Of a stretch of DNA of 35,082 nt, positions 23,042 through 35,009 are shown piece after piece. Location: the NCBI RefSeq assembly GCF_014845115.1, contig NZ_NKUI01000008.1, positions 1-35,082 on the forward strand, in the 5' to 3' direction. The position numbers and the translations under genes were made by a program. The notes beneath the pieces were generated by a model, which worked only from the letters and a program-made list of their open reading frames with translations, was not told the DNA's origin and did no database searches. Origin of the DNA: Methylorubrum zatmanii (lineage in GTDB: Bacteria > Pseudomonadota > Alphaproteobacteria > Rhizobiales > Beijerinckiaceae). Position 1 is the first letter of the stretch. The number at the start of each line of letters is the position of its first letter.

Positions 23042-26000
23042 ATGTTTACCTTCCTCGTCAGCCAGTCGCTGAAAAATCGCCTGCTGGTGCTGGCCATCGC
23101 CAGTGTGCTGGTGCTCTTCGGGGCGTTCACGGTCACCAAGCTGCCCGTGGACGTCTTTCCGGACCTCAACCGGCCCACGGTCACGATTATGACCGAAGCC
23201 GAAGGCTACGCGCCGCCTGAGGTCGAGCAGCTGGTGACCTATCCGATCGAAACCCGCATGAACGGCCTGCCCGGCGTGAGCCGGGTGCGCTCCGTCTCCG
23301 GTGTCGGCCTGTCGATTGTCTACGTCGAGTTCGACTGGGGCACCGACATCTACCGCAACCGCCAGCAGATCGCCGAGCGCCTGAGCCTGGTGCAGGATCA
23401 GCTGCCGCGCGGGGTCGCCCCCGTGATGGGGCCGATCTCCTCGATCATGGGGCAGATCCTGCTGGTCGCCGTGACCAGTGAGACCGCCACGCCGATGCAG
23501 GTGCGCGAGGCGGCCGACTTCGTGATCCGCCCGCGCCTGCTGACCATCCCCGGGGTGGCGCAGGTCATTCCGATTGGCGGCGAGGTGCGCCAGTTCCGCG
23601 TCGCCCCGAACCCCGCAGCGATGCGCACCCTGGGCGTGACCAACGCCCAGCTGGAGGCATCCCTGCAGCAGTTCGGCACCAATGCCGGCGGCGGGTTCAC
23701 CGACCAGAACGCTCGCGAATACCTGATCCGCAACATCGCGCGGACCCTGGATCTGGACGACCTGCGCAACGTGGTGGTCACCACGGTCAACAACACGCCG
23801 GTCTATCTGCGCCAAATCGCCGAGGTGTCGTTCGGGGCCCGGGTCAAGCGCGGCGATGCCGGCTACCAGGGCAAGCCGGCCGTGATCGTCTCGGTCGAGA
23901 AACAGCCCGACGTCGACACCGTCAAACTCACCGGCCAGATCCAGCAGGCCCTGGGCGAGATCACCCAGACCCTACCCGACGGCATCAAGGCCGATCAGAT
24001 CCTGTTCCGGCAGGCCAACTTCATCGAGACCTCGATCAGCAACGTCGAGCGGGTGCTGCTGGAGGCCATCGTGGTGGTCGCCGCGGTTCTGTTCCTGTTC
24101 CTTCTGAACGTTCGCACCACCGCGATCTCCCTGCTGGCGATCCCGGTGTCGATCCTGACCACCGCGGTGGTGTTCCACCTGTTTGGCCTGTCGATCAACA
24201 CGATGACCCTGGGCGGCCTGGCCATCGCGATCGGCGAGCTGGTCGATGACGCCGTGGTCGACGTCGAAAACATCTTCCGGCGCCTCGGCGAGAACCGGAA
24301 GGCCGGCAACCCCAAGAGCGTGTTCCAGGTGGTGGTGGAGGCCTCCAACGAGGTGCGCTCCGGCATCGTCTACGCGACGATGATCATCATCCTGGTGTTC
24401 GTGCCGCTGTTCGCCCTATCGGGCATCGAGGGGCGGCTGTTTGCCCCGCTCGGGCAGGCCTACATCATCTCGATCCTGGCCAGCCTGGTCACCTCGATCA
24501 CGCTGACCCCGGTGCTGGCCTCCTGGCTCCTACCGGGTCTCAAGAACCTCGAAGAGCACGACAGCCGGTTCCTCAAGCTGCTCAAGCGCGGCAATGCCGC
24601 CTTGCTCCGGGGCGCGTTCCGTCACCAGCGCCTGCTGGTCGGGATGGTCGCCGTGGCGGTGCTCGGCGCCGGCGTGGCCGCCTGGCAGCTGCCCCGGGCG
24701 TTCCTGCCGCCGTTCAACGAGGGCTCGTTCACGGTCAACATGACCTTCAACCCGGGGATCTCGCTGGCCGAGAGCAACCGGATCGGGTTGATCGCGGAAA
24801 AGCTGCTGCTGGAGGTGCCCGGCGTGGCGGCGGTGGGCCGCCGCACCGGGCGGGCGGAGCTGGATGAGCACGCCGAAGGGGTGCACTCCTCAGAGATCGA
24901 GGTCGAACTCAAGGGCGGCGACGACCCGCGCGCCAAGGACGCCCTAGTGGCCGACATCCGCCGGCGTCTCGCGGTGCTGCCGGTGTCGGTCAACGTCGGC
25001 CAGCCGATCTCGCACCGGCTTGATCACATGCTGTCCGGCGTGCGCGCCGAGATCGCCCTCAAGATCTACGGCGAGGACCTGGATGCGCTGCGGCGCATCG
25101 CCAACGGCCTGCGCGAGCGGTTCGCGAGCATTCCGGGGCTGACCGACCTGCAGGTGGAAAAGCAGGTGCGCATCCCCCAGCTGGAGATCCGCGTCGATTA
25201 CACCCGCGCGGCGCTTTACGGGGTGCAGCCGGCCGCGGTGGTCGAGCAGATCAGCCGCCTGTCCAACGGCCGGGTGGTCTCGACCGTGGTCGACGGTGTG
25301 CGCCGGTTCGACGTGGTGATCCGCCTGCCCGAGGATCAGCGCACCACCACCGGCCTGGGCGACTTGCTGCTAGAGACCCCCTCCGGTTGGGTGCCGGCCC
25401 GCCAGGTCGCCGACATCCGGGAGACCGACGGCCCCAACCAGATCCTGCGCGAAAACACCCGCCGCCGGATCGTGGTGCAGGCCAACACCAACGGCAAAAG
25501 CGACATGACCACCATCGTGGCGGCCATGCGCCAGGCGATCGCCCAGGAAACGCTGCCGCCGGGGTTCTTCACCAGCCTGGAAGGTACGTTCCAGGCCCAG
25601 GAGGACGCCACGCGGACGATCGCCGCCCTGTCGGCGCTGTCGTTGGCACTGGTCTTTGCGCTGCTCTACAGCCGCTACCGCTCGGCCGCCCTGGCGCTGA
25701 TCATCATGGGCAACGTGCCCCTGGCGCTGATCGGCTCGGTCGCCGCGCTGTGGCTGGTCGGCCAGCCGCTCAGCGTGGCCTCGATGATCGGGTTCATCAC
25801 GCTGACCGGCATCGCCGCGCGTAACGGCATTCTGAAGATCAGCCACTACCTCAATCTGGCGCTGCACGAGGGCGTGCCGTTCGGGCGGGACCTGGTGATC
25901 CGCGGCAGCCTGGAGCGGCTGACCCCGGTGCTGATGACGGCCCTGTCGGCCGGCGTCGCCCTGGTGCCGCTGCTCTACGACGCCGCCTCACCGGGCAAGG

Positions 26001-26188
26001 AGATCCTGCACCCGGTCGCGGTGACGATCTTCGGCGGCCTGATCAGCGCCACGCTGCTCGACACGTTCCTGACGCCGATCCTGTTCCTGCGGTTCGGACG
26101 GACCCCCCTGGCGCGGCTGCAGGCCGCCCAGGACCACGCCGATACGCAGGTCACCGGCACCCACGCGCCACCGCGTGAGGCGTTCTGA
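23042..26188 (+). CDS. Heavy-metal RND efflux pump (CzcA/CusA family)
   Basis: A 1048-aa inner-membrane proton-driven exporter of the HME-RND type. It has an N-terminal helix, [17 protein letters not shown], two large periplasmic loops and twelve membrane helices. The fourth helix carries [13 protein letters not shown] (398-410), which differs from the DFG...D pattern of zinc/cobalt CzcA and from the CusA pattern, so the substrate is open. [21 protein letters not shown] near residue 920-940 is typical. AGGAGA lies eight bases before the ATG. It forms an operon with the adaptor, but no outer-membrane factor gene is present. Copper-related neighbours favour Cu/Ag or a divalent metal (inference). 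Confidence 0.9.
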   Translation: MFTFLVSQSLKNRLLVLAIASVLVLFGAFTVTKLPVDVFPDLNRPTVTIMTEAEGYAPPEVEQLVTYPIETRMNGLPGVSRVRSVSGVGLSIVYVEFDWGTDIYRNRQQIAERLSLVQDQLPRGVAPVMGPISSIMGQILLVAVTSETATPMQVREAADFVIRPRLLTIPGVAQVIPIGGEVRQFRVAPNPAAMRTLGVTNAQLEASLQQFGTNAGGGFTDQNAREYLIRNIARTLDLDDLRNVVVTTVNNTPVYLRQIAEVSFGARVKRGDAGYQGKPAVIVSVEKQPDVDTVKLTGQIQQALGEITQTLPDGIKADQILFRQANFIETSISNVERVLLEAIVVVAAVLFLFLLNVRTTAISLLAIPVSILTTAVVFHLFGLSINTMTLGGLAIAIGELVDDAVVDVENIFRRLGENRKAGNPKSVFQVVVEASNEVRSGIVYATMIIILVFVPLFALSGIEGRLFAPLGQAYIISILASLVTSITLTPVLASWLLPGLKNLEEHDSRFLKLLKRGNAALLRGAFRHQRLLVGMVAVAVLGAGVAAWQLPRAFLPPFNEGSFTVNMTFNPGISLAESNRIGLIAEKLLLEVPGVAAVGRRTGRAELDEHAEGVHSSEIEVELKGGDDPRAKDALVADIRRRLAVLPVSVNVGQPISHRLDHMLSGVRAEIALKIYGEDLDALRRIANGLRERFASIPGLTDLQVEKQVRIPQLEIRVDYTRAALYGVQPAAVVEQISRLSNGRVVSTVVDGVRRFDVVIRLPEDQRTTTGLGDLLLETPSGWVPARQVADIRETDGPNQILRENTRRRIVVQANTNGKSDMTTIVAAMRQAIAQETLPPGFFTSLEGTFQAQEDATRTIAALSALSLALVFALLYSRYRSAALALIIMGNVPLALIGSVAALWLVGQPLSVASMIGFITLTGIAARNGILKISHYLNLALHEGVPFGRDLVIRGSLERLTPVLMTALSAGVALVPLLYDAASPGKEILHPVAVTIFGGLISATLLDTFLTPILFLRFGRTPLARLQAAQDHADTQVTGTHAPPREAF

Positions 26189-26221
26189 GCCCCATCCCAC
26201 AACCGAACAAAGGAGAACCCC

Positions 26222-26587
26222 ATGGTGCCGTGGAGATTAGCGTTCGCCGGCAGCCTCCTGCTTGCCCTGCCTGTGTGTGCCCACGAGATGGCCGGCAAGC
26301 ACGGCGGTCGGGTCACCGACGCCGGCAGCTACCACGTCGAACTCGTCGCCAAGGACAAGACCGTCGACGTCTACCTGCTCGACAGCAGCGAAAAGCCTGT
26401 CCCGGCCGCCGGGTTCAAGGCCAGTGCCATTCTGATTGTCGATGGCAAGCCGGCGCGGGTCGCCCTGACCCCGGCCGACGCCAACCGCCTGACCGGTCAG
26501 GCCCAGGTTCCGCTGAACGCCGCGCCCAAAGGCGCCGTGCAGCTGACAGCTCCCGACGGCGCCACCGCCAGCGGGAAGTTCAACTAG
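26222..26587 (+). CDS. Small exported metal-binding protein of the RND operon
   Basis: A 121-aa protein with a signal peptide (WRLAFAGSLLLALPVCA) followed by HEMAGKHGGRV and SYHVELVAKDKTVDVYLLD. The rest looks like a single beta-sandwich domain, comparable in size to periplasmic copper chaperones, though no motif of CusF was seen. AAAGGAG is placed seven to eight bases before the ATG. It lies 33 bases after the pump gene and 22 before the DUF305 gene, so the genes are co-transcribed. A role in delivering or buffering metal in the periplasm is inferred. Confidence 0.65.
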   Translation: MVPWRLAFAGSLLLALPVCAHEMAGKHGGRVTDAGSYHVELVAKDKTVDVYLLDSSEKPVPAAGFKASAILIVDGKPARVALTPADANRLTGQAQVPLNAAPKGAVQLTAPDGATASGKFN

Positions 26588-26609
26588 CCCGACAAGAGAG
26601 GAAAACCCG

Positions 26610-27056
26610 ATGAAGCGTGCTCAATCCCTGCTGACCGCAGCCCTCCTCGCCACCGGCCTCGCCACCGGCCTCGCCGGCGCGGCGATCGCCGCGGACGACA
26701 TGCATCACAAGGGGCACCAGCCGAGCGCGAGCGAGGCCAGCGACGCCCATCAGGCCGAGATGCAGAAGATGATCGCCGACATGATGCCATCGCCCAGCGA
26801 TCCGGCCTCCACCAAGGACTTCAAGCAGGCCGACATGGCGATGATGCACGACATGCACGTGGCCTACACCGGCAACCCGGACGTGGATTTCCGCACGCAC
26901 ATGATCCCGCACCACAAGGGCGCGGTGGCCATGGCCAAGGTCGCGCTCAAGCACGCCAAGGACCCGGCGACCAAGCAGATGGCGCAGAAGATCATCGATG
27001 ATCAGGAAAAGGAAATCGCCGAAATACAGGCTTGGCTGAAACAGAACGGTAAGTAA
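26610..27056 (+). CDS. DUF305 family exported protein
   Basis: A 148-aa protein with a signal peptide (MKRAQSLLTAALLATGLATGLAGAAIAA), a Met/His-rich start (DDMHHKGHQ) and the DUF305 core FKQADMAMMHDMHVAYTGNPDVDF and MIPHHKGAVAMAKVAL, ending in a long helix. DUF305 proteins are four-helix periplasmic proteins and some members (CopM) bind copper. The Met- and His-rich face fits that. A GAGAGGAAAACCC ribosome site precedes the ATG. Last gene of the RND operon. Confidence 0.88.
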   Translation: MKRAQSLLTAALLATGLATGLAGAAIAADDMHHKGHQPSASEASDAHQAEMQKMIADMMPSPSDPASTKDFKQADMAMMHDMHVAYTGNPDVDFRTHMIPHHKGAVAMAKVALKHAKDPATKQMAQKIIDDQEKEIAEIQAWLKQNGK

Positions 27057-27179
27057 GACCGGGTCATCTAAGCGGATGGCGGGTCTGTGTTACAGGCATC
27101 TCTGCCAAAAAATTAAGTTTAGACCGAAGTTATGAACCGCTGGCCAAGGATAGGATTCCTCGATTATGGCAAAGCTTGA

Positions 27180-27205
27180 TTCGCTGCAGCTGTTTCTTCA
27201 GCGAA
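27180..27205. promoter_or_regulatory. Inverted repeat upstream of the copper-storage gene
   Basis: TTCGCTG (27180-27186) and CAGCGAA (27199-27205) form perfect 7-bp arms around 12 bases, in an AT-rich gap (27057-27247) that holds no gene. It could be an operator of a metal regulator; no promoter boxes were assigned. Confidence 0.3.
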
Positions 27206-27247
27206 GTATGTGATATGTCGTACCCGAACGATAAAAGGAGCAGAACA

Positions 27248-27580
27248 ATGCATCAGATGTCCCCGGCAATGCAGGGCTGCATCGATGAGTGCCTGCGCTG
27301 CTATCAGGCCTGCCTGGGCATGGCGTCCAACCGTTGCCTGCCGGCTGGCGGTTCACACGTTCAGCCGGAGCATTTCCGGTTGATGCTGGCCTGCGCCGAG
27401 ATCTGCCGGACGTCCGCGCATCTCATGCTGCTCGGACTGCCCGAACACAAACACACCTGCCGCGCCTGCGCGGAGGTGTGTGAGGCCTGCGCCGCGAGCT
27501 GCGAAGCCGTGGGCGACATGCAGGACTGTGTCACGCAGTGCCGGCGCTGTGCCGAAACCTGCCGCACGATGGCGGCCTGA
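27248..27580 (+). CDS. csp: Csp-type four-helix copper-storage protein
   Basis: A 110-aa protein with 16 Cys placed along four helices: GCIDECLRCYQACLGM, LACAEICRTSAH, HTCRACAEVCEACAASCEAV, DCVTQCRRCAETC. This is the pattern of Csp (DUF326) bundles that store many Cu(I) ions. There is no signal peptide, so it matches the cytosolic Csp3 kind rather than exported Csp1. AAGGAG (27235-27240) lies seven bases before the ATG; an upstream ATG at 27176 lacks this. It is followed 23 bases later by a His-rich exported peptide, probably co-transcribed. Its job would be to sequester copper not yet exported. Confidence 0.88.
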   Translation: MHQMSPAMQGCIDECLRCYQACLGMASNRCLPAGGSHVQPEHFRLMLACAEICRTSAHLMLLGLPEHKHTCRACAEVCEACAASCEAVGDMQDCVTQCRRCAETCRTMAA

Positions 27581-27603
27581 GCCCCCAACCAAGGATCACA
27601 CCC

Positions 27604-27837
27604 ATGAACCTCAAGACCCTGATCGCTGCCGCGCTGCTGACCGCGACGGCCTTGCCGGCCCTGGCCGACGACCAAGGCAACGCCAACGCCGAGCAGCAGA
27701 CCCAGCCGACCCCCAGCCGGGGCAACACCGCCGGCGGTCCGAGCCACGGCGCCGATCATCCGAAGAACGCCCCGGCCGACACCACTCCGGCCCACACGTC
27801 CAAGCCGCACGGCCACGGTGACGGCAGCAAGCACTGA
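27604..27837 (+). CDS. Small exported His-rich peptide
   Basis: A 77-aa product with a signal peptide (MNLKTLIAAALLTATALPALA) and a hydrophilic Pro/Thr/Gly-rich body containing scattered His and ending HTSKPHGHGDGSKH. It has no fold that I recognise and could be a periplasmic metal-binding tail. AAGGA precedes the ATG by about nine bases. A strong hairpin follows the gene. Confidence 0.65.
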   Translation: MNLKTLIAAALLTATALPALADDQGNANAEQQTQPTPSRGNTAGGPSHGADHPKNAPADTTPAHTSKPHGHGDGSKH

Positions 27838-27854
27838 GGCTTCCGCGCCAGGGA

Positions 27855-27886
27855 CAGGGCGGCGGGCACATTCCTGTGCCGCCCTG
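27855..27886 (+). terminator. Hairpin after the copper-storage operon (candidate terminator)
   Basis: CAGGGCGGC (27855-27863) and GCCGCCCTG (27878-27886) form a perfect 9-bp stem; GCAC/GTGC inside can extend it with a bulge. No T tract follows, so it may act with other factors or not at all. It lies 17 bases after the stop codon and before the next promoter. Confidence 0.45.
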
Positions 27887-27962
27887 CCCCACGGGCGTGC
27901 CCCTAGCACGCCCTCCTCCGATCCGACCATGCCGGCGCTTGAATAGTCTCCGTCGTGGCTCA

Positions 27963-27993
27963 TTGACCTTCCCATGGTGGGAAGGTGCAGGGT
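27963..27993 (+). promoter_or_regulatory. CueR/MerR-type operator-promoter of the copper ATPase gene
   Basis: A perfect dyad ACCTTCCC (27966-27973) and GGGAAGGT (27979-27986) with a 5-base centre matches the CueR operator pattern. It overlaps a -35 TTGACC (27963-27968); a -10 candidate CAGGGT (27988-27993) leaves a 19-base spacer, the distorted spacing that MerR-family activators need. Copper-dependent activation by a CueR homologue is inferred; the regulator is not in this window. Confidence 0.75.
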
Positions 27994-28002
27994 GCTCCCA
28001 CG

Positions 28003-30432
<2,430 letters not shown>

Positions 30433-30464
30433 CCGCTCAGTCATTCGGCCGGTTTGGCTGGATC

Positions 30465-30491
30465 ACTGCCGAGGCCTCAGGCCCCGGCAGT
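30465..30491. repeat. Strong hairpin between the ATPase gene and the next small gene
   Basis: ACTGCCGAGGCC (30465-30476) pairs with GGCCCCGGCAGT (30480-30491) over a 3-base loop, 11 of 12 pairs. No T tract follows. It lies just before the Shine-Dalgarno of the 53-aa gene and may be an attenuator, a processing site or a weak terminator. Confidence 0.4.
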
Positions 30492-30505
30492 ACGTGGAGG
30501 AAACG

Positions 30506-30667
30506 ATGGAGCGTCTCACTCTTGCAGCCAGCGCCGTGATGCCGCTCAGCCCCGTGCCGGCGATGGCGATGAGCTGCGGCGGCGGGAACGGCAAGGCCGG
30601 CATGAAGGGCAAAAAGGGCGGCGGCTGCTGCGACAAGATGGGAGGTCGCATGAGCCCCCGCCCCTGA
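30506..30667 (+). CDS. Small Cys-rich peptide of the copper operon
   Basis: A 53-aa product with a signal-like start (MERLTLAASAVMPLSPVPAMA) followed by MSCGGGNGKAG, a Lys/Gly-rich linker and GGGCCDKMGG. GGAGG (30496-30500) lies five to six bases before the ATG, so translation is plausible. The Cys and Met residues suggest a metal-binding peptide. No family was recognised. Confidence 0.5.
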   Translation: MERLTLAASAVMPLSPVPAMAMSCGGGNGKAGMKGKKGGGCCDKMGGRMSPRP

Positions 30668-30742
30668 GCCTTGCCGCCCCGGCTGGCCAGCAGCCGGTCC
30701 AGTGCTCCGAACACCCGCGCGCTGCCCTGAGGAGAACGTGTC

Positions 30743-31219
30743 ATGCTTCCGGAACTGCTGCCGAGCCGCCGCGGCGTGCTGGTCGGCCTGGGCGGCCTGC
30801 TGCTGGCCGCGCCGCTGCGCGCTGCCGAATCGCTCCTGGAGATCCAGGTGACCAAGGACCCCAGCTGCGGCTGCTGTGCGGCCTGGGTCGATCACATCCG
30901 TGCCGCCGGCTTTCCGGTCCAGGTGACCGAGGCCCCGGTCAATCCCCTGAAAGCACGTCTCGGCGTCCCGCGCAGTTTGGCCTCCTGCCATACCGCACAG
31001 GTTGGCGGGTACGTGATCGAAGGGCACGTGCCCGCAGGAGCGATCACCCGCCTGCTCGCCGAAAAGCCTCAGGCGACAGGCCTGGCGGTGCCCGGCATGC
31101 CGGTGGGCTCACCGGGCATGGAGATCTACGGCATGCCGCCGGACACCTATGAGGTAGTGCTGTTCGGTCCGGATCTGCACCGGCCGTTCGCCCGCTACCG
31201 GGGTGGCACGCCGCTCTAA
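30743..31219 (+). CDS. DUF411 family exported metal-binding protein
   Basis: A 158-aa protein with a twin-arginine-like leader (PSRRGVLVGLGGLLLAAPLRA). The DUF411 core follows: VTKDPSCGCCAAWVDHIRAAGFPV, LASCHTAQVGGYVIEGHVPA, and GLAVPGMPVGSPGME. Members occur in copper and silver resistance clusters and have a thioredoxin-like fold with a CxCC site. GAGGAGAA lies about eight bases before the ATG. It ends the copper operon, about 75 bases after the Cys-rich peptide. Confidence 0.88.
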   Translation: MLPELLPSRRGVLVGLGGLLLAAPLRAAESLLEIQVTKDPSCGCCAAWVDHIRAAGFPVQVTEAPVNPLKARLGVPRSLASCHTAQVGGYVIEGHVPAGAITRLLAEKPQATGLAVPGMPVGSPGMEIYGMPPDTYEVVLFGPDLHRPFARYRGGTPL

Positions 31220-31282
31220 GCGGCCGATCGACCTTCCCGACCGCTCGGCCATGGCCATGGTGTGGTCCGTGGGCAAGAGCAG

Positions 31283-31474
31283 TCAGCGTATCGAATAGGG
31301 GGTCAGGGCAGCCCGATCCCCGAGCATGGTGAGACAGATGCCGGCAGCGGTGCCGAGCAGCAGCACCCCGAGCAACGCCCACAGCATCGTCCTACGCGCT
31401 GCCGCCTGGATGTGCGGTCGCACCTTCCGGCGCTGCCGTGGTTCACTCTTCCAGATGCTTTCGGTCGCACGCAT
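31283..31474 (-). CDS. Small single-pass membrane protein (hypothetical)
   Basis: A 63-aa product with a basic N-terminus (KSEPRQRRKVRPHIQAAARR) and one membrane helix, MLWALLGVLLLGTAAGICLTML. No ribosome site is clear. The content looks genuine (charged head, clean helix), and it is opposite to the copper genes. No family assigned. Confidence 0.4.
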   Translation of the reverse strand: MRATESIWKSEPRQRRKVRPHIQAAARRTMLWALLGVLLLGTAAGICLTMLGDRAALTPYSIR

Positions 31475-31553
31475 AGCTCATTCTACAAGGACGGGGGCCG
31501 CAAGGCATCCTGTTTTCTGTGTGCCTTCTTGTACTCGTTCGAGAGGACCAAAC

Positions 31554-31769
31554 GTGATCGTCCAGGGTCCAGATGGAGCATGGCTCCTCCCAACGCGTAG
31601 TTTCGAGCGCCACGAGTTCATCGACAGTGGTGATATTGTCATCCTCTGGATACGCAGTGCGGACGATCAGTCGATCGCCGTGATGATGCCCACTAAAGCG
31701 ATGCAGGAGATGGTGGCGACGCTGAACGAGGGCGAAAGGCCAACCGCGCCAAGCGATCAACCTTGGTAA
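31554..31769 (+). CDS. Small hypothetical protein
   Basis: A 71-aa protein, VIVQGPDGAWLLPTRSFERH, DIVILWIRSADDQSIAVMMP, then a helix KAMQEMVATLNEG. It looks like a compact alpha/beta domain and I recall similar unnamed alphaproteobacterial proteins. The GTG start at 31554 is chosen because GAGAGGA lies about seven bases before it and the sequence upstream in frame is not protein-like. Confidence 0.5.
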   Translation: MIVQGPDGAWLLPTRSFERHEFIDSGDIVILWIRSADDQSIAVMMPTKAMQEMVATLNEGERPTAPSDQPW

Positions 31770-31849
31770 ACGCCAGAGTAGCCGTCCAAGCTCACGCATG
31801 GCGGTGTTGGCGTGCCAAGCCGTTCGAACGCTCGGCTCCAGGGTGCAAA

Positions 31850-32930
31850 ACTCAAGAGGCTCGGAGGGTGTCGCGGGATTGCCGTGCCCGCCACAGCGTC
31901 CAGACCGCGGCGATGTTGAACAGGGCCATAGCGGCGAGCTGGGAAAACGTCGCCGCTGCCCCACCGTGTGGGTAGGATCGTAGCCCCCGAGCGGCGGGGC
32001 GAGGGCTCGGGCGACCAAGCCCGGCTGCGCCAACCCACCGATCAGTCGTGCGTAGGGTTCCGGACCCAACAACCCCAAGGGAACTGCCGCCACGCGATCG
32101 ACTAGGTCCCGTTGCTGGCGCCGTATAGGATCGGCGCCGGGACAACCAGCGGCAGCCAGAGGGTCAGCATCGCGATCCGACGGCAACCAAGCCCATTGCT
32201 GCCGTCAGGGTCCGGAGCGGGTGGTGCCGGACCTTGAGGGAGATCTCGACGAAAAAGGACGCGACCTGGGTCGGCCCGATCAGCACCCCGAAGATGACGG
32301 CCGAGGCGAGCGGTACGTCCTGCGCCTGCCAGAGGGTGAGCACGTGCGTCCACAGCAGGCTCATTACTGCGCCGCCGAGGGTCAGCACGCCGGCCATCAG
32401 CTGGAACGGCCGGTGCCGGCGGGATCAGCCCCGAGATCAGCGGCAGCGACACCATAAGCTGTAAGCCGGCATAGACAAAACAGGCCAAGCGCCATCCGCC
32501 ATGGTCGACAAGGAACGCCGGCAGCGGTCAGCTGACCGCTGCCGGCGAACCTGCGCCACAGAACCAGGGTGGTGATCGCCGGTCGTGCCTCCGCGCCATA
32601 GAGGCGGCCTAGGGTGGCAAAGGCCGGATCGTACAGGCCGCAGCCCATGCGACACCCATCAAGCAGCCGGCCGGCCAGAAACGATCCTCAGGGACGGTGT
32701 GAGACCTAGCACGACGAGACCGGCGGCGAAAAGAAGAGCCGAGAGCGCCAAGACCGGCCGGCCGCCGCGCTCGCCGATGAACCGGCAGACCTGCACGACA
32801 CCAGGGCGGCGGTAGGCAGGCCGAGGGTCGGGCCGCTGAACACCCAGGCGAGCGGCCAACCCATGGCCGCGCTGAACGCCAGTGCCACATTGGTGGGCGT
32901 ATCGAGGCGGAACATGCGACCCGCACCATG
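31850..32930 (-). pseudogene. MFS transporter, broken by several frameshifts
   Basis: Reading on the minus strand, pieces of one major-facilitator protein appear in order but in different frames: DTPTNVALAFSAAMGWPLAWVFSGPTLGL, then GERGGRPVLALSALLFAAGLVVLG, then DPAFATLGRLYGAEARPAITTL, then FVYAGLQLMVSLPLI, then a long piece with DVPLASAVIFGVLIGPTQV, and a tail TFSQLAAMALFNIAAVWTLWRARQ ending at 31850-31855. At least four shifts are needed to join them. No full-length product can be made. Substrate unknown. Confidence 0.75.
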
Positions 32931-33137
32931 GGCACAGCGGCAACGGCAGTCACTGAGGATTACCGGTCACGGCTGCGGTATGAGTTTTGCCTAAGATCCT
33001 CATACGTGGGGCGTGCGAGGGGTATGCCCCTGCCAACCTCGGAATGTCTTTGCCCTTCCCAGCCGTGCCACCTGCTATCGTTGCGCGATGCGGCGCGCTC
33101 CTCAGCACCGTTAGCGTCCTACTAGCCGCGTCCGGCC

Positions 33138-35009
33138 ATGCTTGAGCCGCGCCTGCGACCACGCAAACCGCCGAAACCATCGCGCTTTCGAAAAATTTCG
33201 GTCGTGGCCGAGGCACCTGTAGCCACACCGAACGCCAGCGCGGCCTATGCCGGCGGGATCACCGGCGTCGGTTGCACACTCCGGCCGGTCGAGGTTGCGA
33301 GCGCCGGCATCATTACAGGGGCGCAGATCAACAGCCGCCCCGTCACCCGGCCCGGCGAGATGCTGGAAGAAGTGCCCGGCATCATCACGCAGCATTCCGG
33401 CGAAGGCAAAGCGAACCAGTTCTTCCTGCGCGGGTTCAACCTTGACCACGGCACCGACATCCCCATCAGTGTGGACGGGATGCCGGTCAACATGCGCACC
33501 CATGCCCATGGGCAGGGCTACGCCGATCTCAACTTTCTGATCCCTGAGCTGGTCGGCGCGGTCGAGTTCCATAAAGGGCCATACTTCGTGCGCGACGGCC
33601 ATTGCGCCTCGGCCGGCTCGGTGCGGATCGACTATCTGGACAAGCTCAACCGCAACATTGTCCTGGCCCAACTCGGCAACTTCGGGTTCAAGCGCGCCCT
33701 CACGGCGGCCTCGGCTCCGCTGGGCGAGGGCAACCTGCTCGTGGCCGGTGAAGCACAGTTCTATGATGGGCCGTGGGTGGTGCCAGATGCACTGCGCAAG
33801 TTCAGCGGGGTCGGACGCTACAGTCAAGGCACGCCGCTCGACGGGTTTGCCGTGACCGGCATGGCCTACTGGGCGAAATGGCACACCACCAACCACATTC
33901 CCGGACGGGCTGTCGCTGAGGGGATCATCGGACGTTTCGGCACCATCGATCCAAGCGATGCCGGCGACACGGTCCGGTTCTCGCTGTCCGGCCGCCGGAG
34001 CCGGGCGGATGCCGGCGGGATCACACGGGCCTCGGCCTATGTGATTCGCTACCGGATGAACCTGTTCAACAACTTCACATACTTCCTCAACGATCCGGTC
34101 AATGGCGACCAGTTCCACCAGCGCGACAGCCGCGCCCTCGGTGGAGGGGAGGTCTCCCGCGCGTTCCAGGGTGACCTGTTCGGCCTGCCCATGGAAAACG
34201 AGATCGGCATGCAGACGTGTCCCGACGACATCCGCGTCGGCCTGTTCGACACGACGGCGCGCCGCCACCGCTCGACCGTCCTAGACGACCGGGTACTGGA
34301 GGCCAGTGCAGCATTCTATTACGAAAACCGCGTGCGCTGGACCGACTGGCTCCGCACCGGCGTCGGGTTCCGTGCCGATGGCTACTATGCCGATGTTTGC
34401 TCCGACATGCCGGCCAATTCGGGCAAGGCCCGCGACGGCATCGTCAACCCGAAACCCGGTGCGGTGTTCGGGCCGTGGCTCGATACCGAGCTGTACGTGA
34501 ACTACGGCGGTGGCTTCCACTCGAACGACGCGCGCGGAGTTACCGCCACCGTCGACCCCGTGAGCCCGCTGTTCAACGTCTCCCGCTCGCCTTTCCTCGT
34601 CCCCTCGACGGGCTACGAGGTTGGTATCCGCAACCCGTCGATCGTTGGGTTGGAAACGTCCCTGGTGCTGTTCCGGCTGGATTTTGCCTCCGAGAACCTG
34701 TTCCAGGGCGATACCGGCACCACTGAGCCGAGCCGTCCGACCCGCCGCTTCGGCATCGAGTGGAGCAACCACTACGCCGTCGTTCCCTGGCTCGCCCTGG
34801 AAGGCGATCTGACGATCACCAACGCGCGCTTCGCCGATCGTGACCCACTCGGCAGTCGCGTACTGGAAGCGCCGGCCACCATCGCCTCGGCAGGCGTCAC
34901 CTTCGGCGAGGGACAGGGCTGGTTCGGTAGTCTGCGGTTCCGCTACTTCGGGCCGCGCCCAGAGCTATGCAGGATTTTAGGTGACGGAGGCGGTCAGGCG
35001 GCGCGGTGA
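33138..35009 (+). CDS. TonB-dependent receptor, damaged at both ends (probable pseudogene)
   Basis: An outer-membrane receptor: the plug domain shows RPGEMLEEVPGIITQHSGEGKANQFFLRGFNLDHGTDI and HAHGQGYADLNFLIPELV, followed by barrel strands (LYVNYGGGFHSND, GYEVGIR). The N-terminus here (MLEPRLRPRKPP) is not a signal peptide. In other frames just upstream a true one is readable (ALLSTVSVLLAASGHA, then TTQTAETIALSK), broken by a stop and shifts. The C-terminus leaves the family after FRYFGPRP at about 34970, losing the last strands and the terminal aromatic residue. Export and insertion are therefore unlikely. Confidence 0.8.
   Translation: MLEPRLRPRKPPKPSRFRKISVVAEAPVATPNASAAYAGGITGVGCTLRPVEVASAGIITGAQINSRPVTRPGEMLEEVPGIITQHSGEGKANQFFLRGFNLDHGTDIPISVDGMPVNMRTHAHGQGYADLNFLIPELVGAVEFHKGPYFVRDGHCASAGSVRIDYLDKLNRNIVLAQLGNFGFKRALTAASAPLGEGNLLVAGEAQFYDGPWVVPDALRKFSGVGRYSQGTPLDGFAVTGMAYWAKWHTTNHIPGRAVAEGIIGRFGTIDPSDAGDTVRFSLSGRRSRADAGGITRASAYVIRYRMNLFNNFTYFLNDPVNGDQFHQRDSRALGGGEVSRAFQGDLFGLPMENEIGMQTCPDDIRVGLFDTTARRHRSTVLDDRVLEASAAFYYENRVRWTDWLRTGVGFRADGYYADVCSDMPANSGKARDGIVNPKPGAVFGPWLDTELYVNYGGGFHSNDARGVTATVDPVSPLFNVSRSPFLVPSTGYEVGIRNPSIVGLETSLVLFRLDFASENLFQGDTGTTEPSRPTRRFGIEWSNHYAVVPWLALEGDLTITNARFADRDPLGSRVLEAPATIASAGVTFGEGQGWFGSLRFRYFGPRPELCRILGDGGGQAAR

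Noticed and set aside
22007..23815. Minus-strand open frame of 602 codons opposite the RND adaptor and pump genes
   Set aside because: It lies opposite two clear genes in GC-rich DNA, is full of His, Asp and Gln from reversed codons, and has no family resemblance. It is a shadow.
27985..27987. GTG as start of the copper ATPase
   Set aside because: It sits inside the CueR-like operator and upstream of the predicted transcription start, so ATG 28003 is preferred.
33111..34268. Minus-strand open frame of 385 codons opposite the TonB receptor
   Set aside because: The receptor frame shows plug-domain motifs; the reverse does not look like a protein family.
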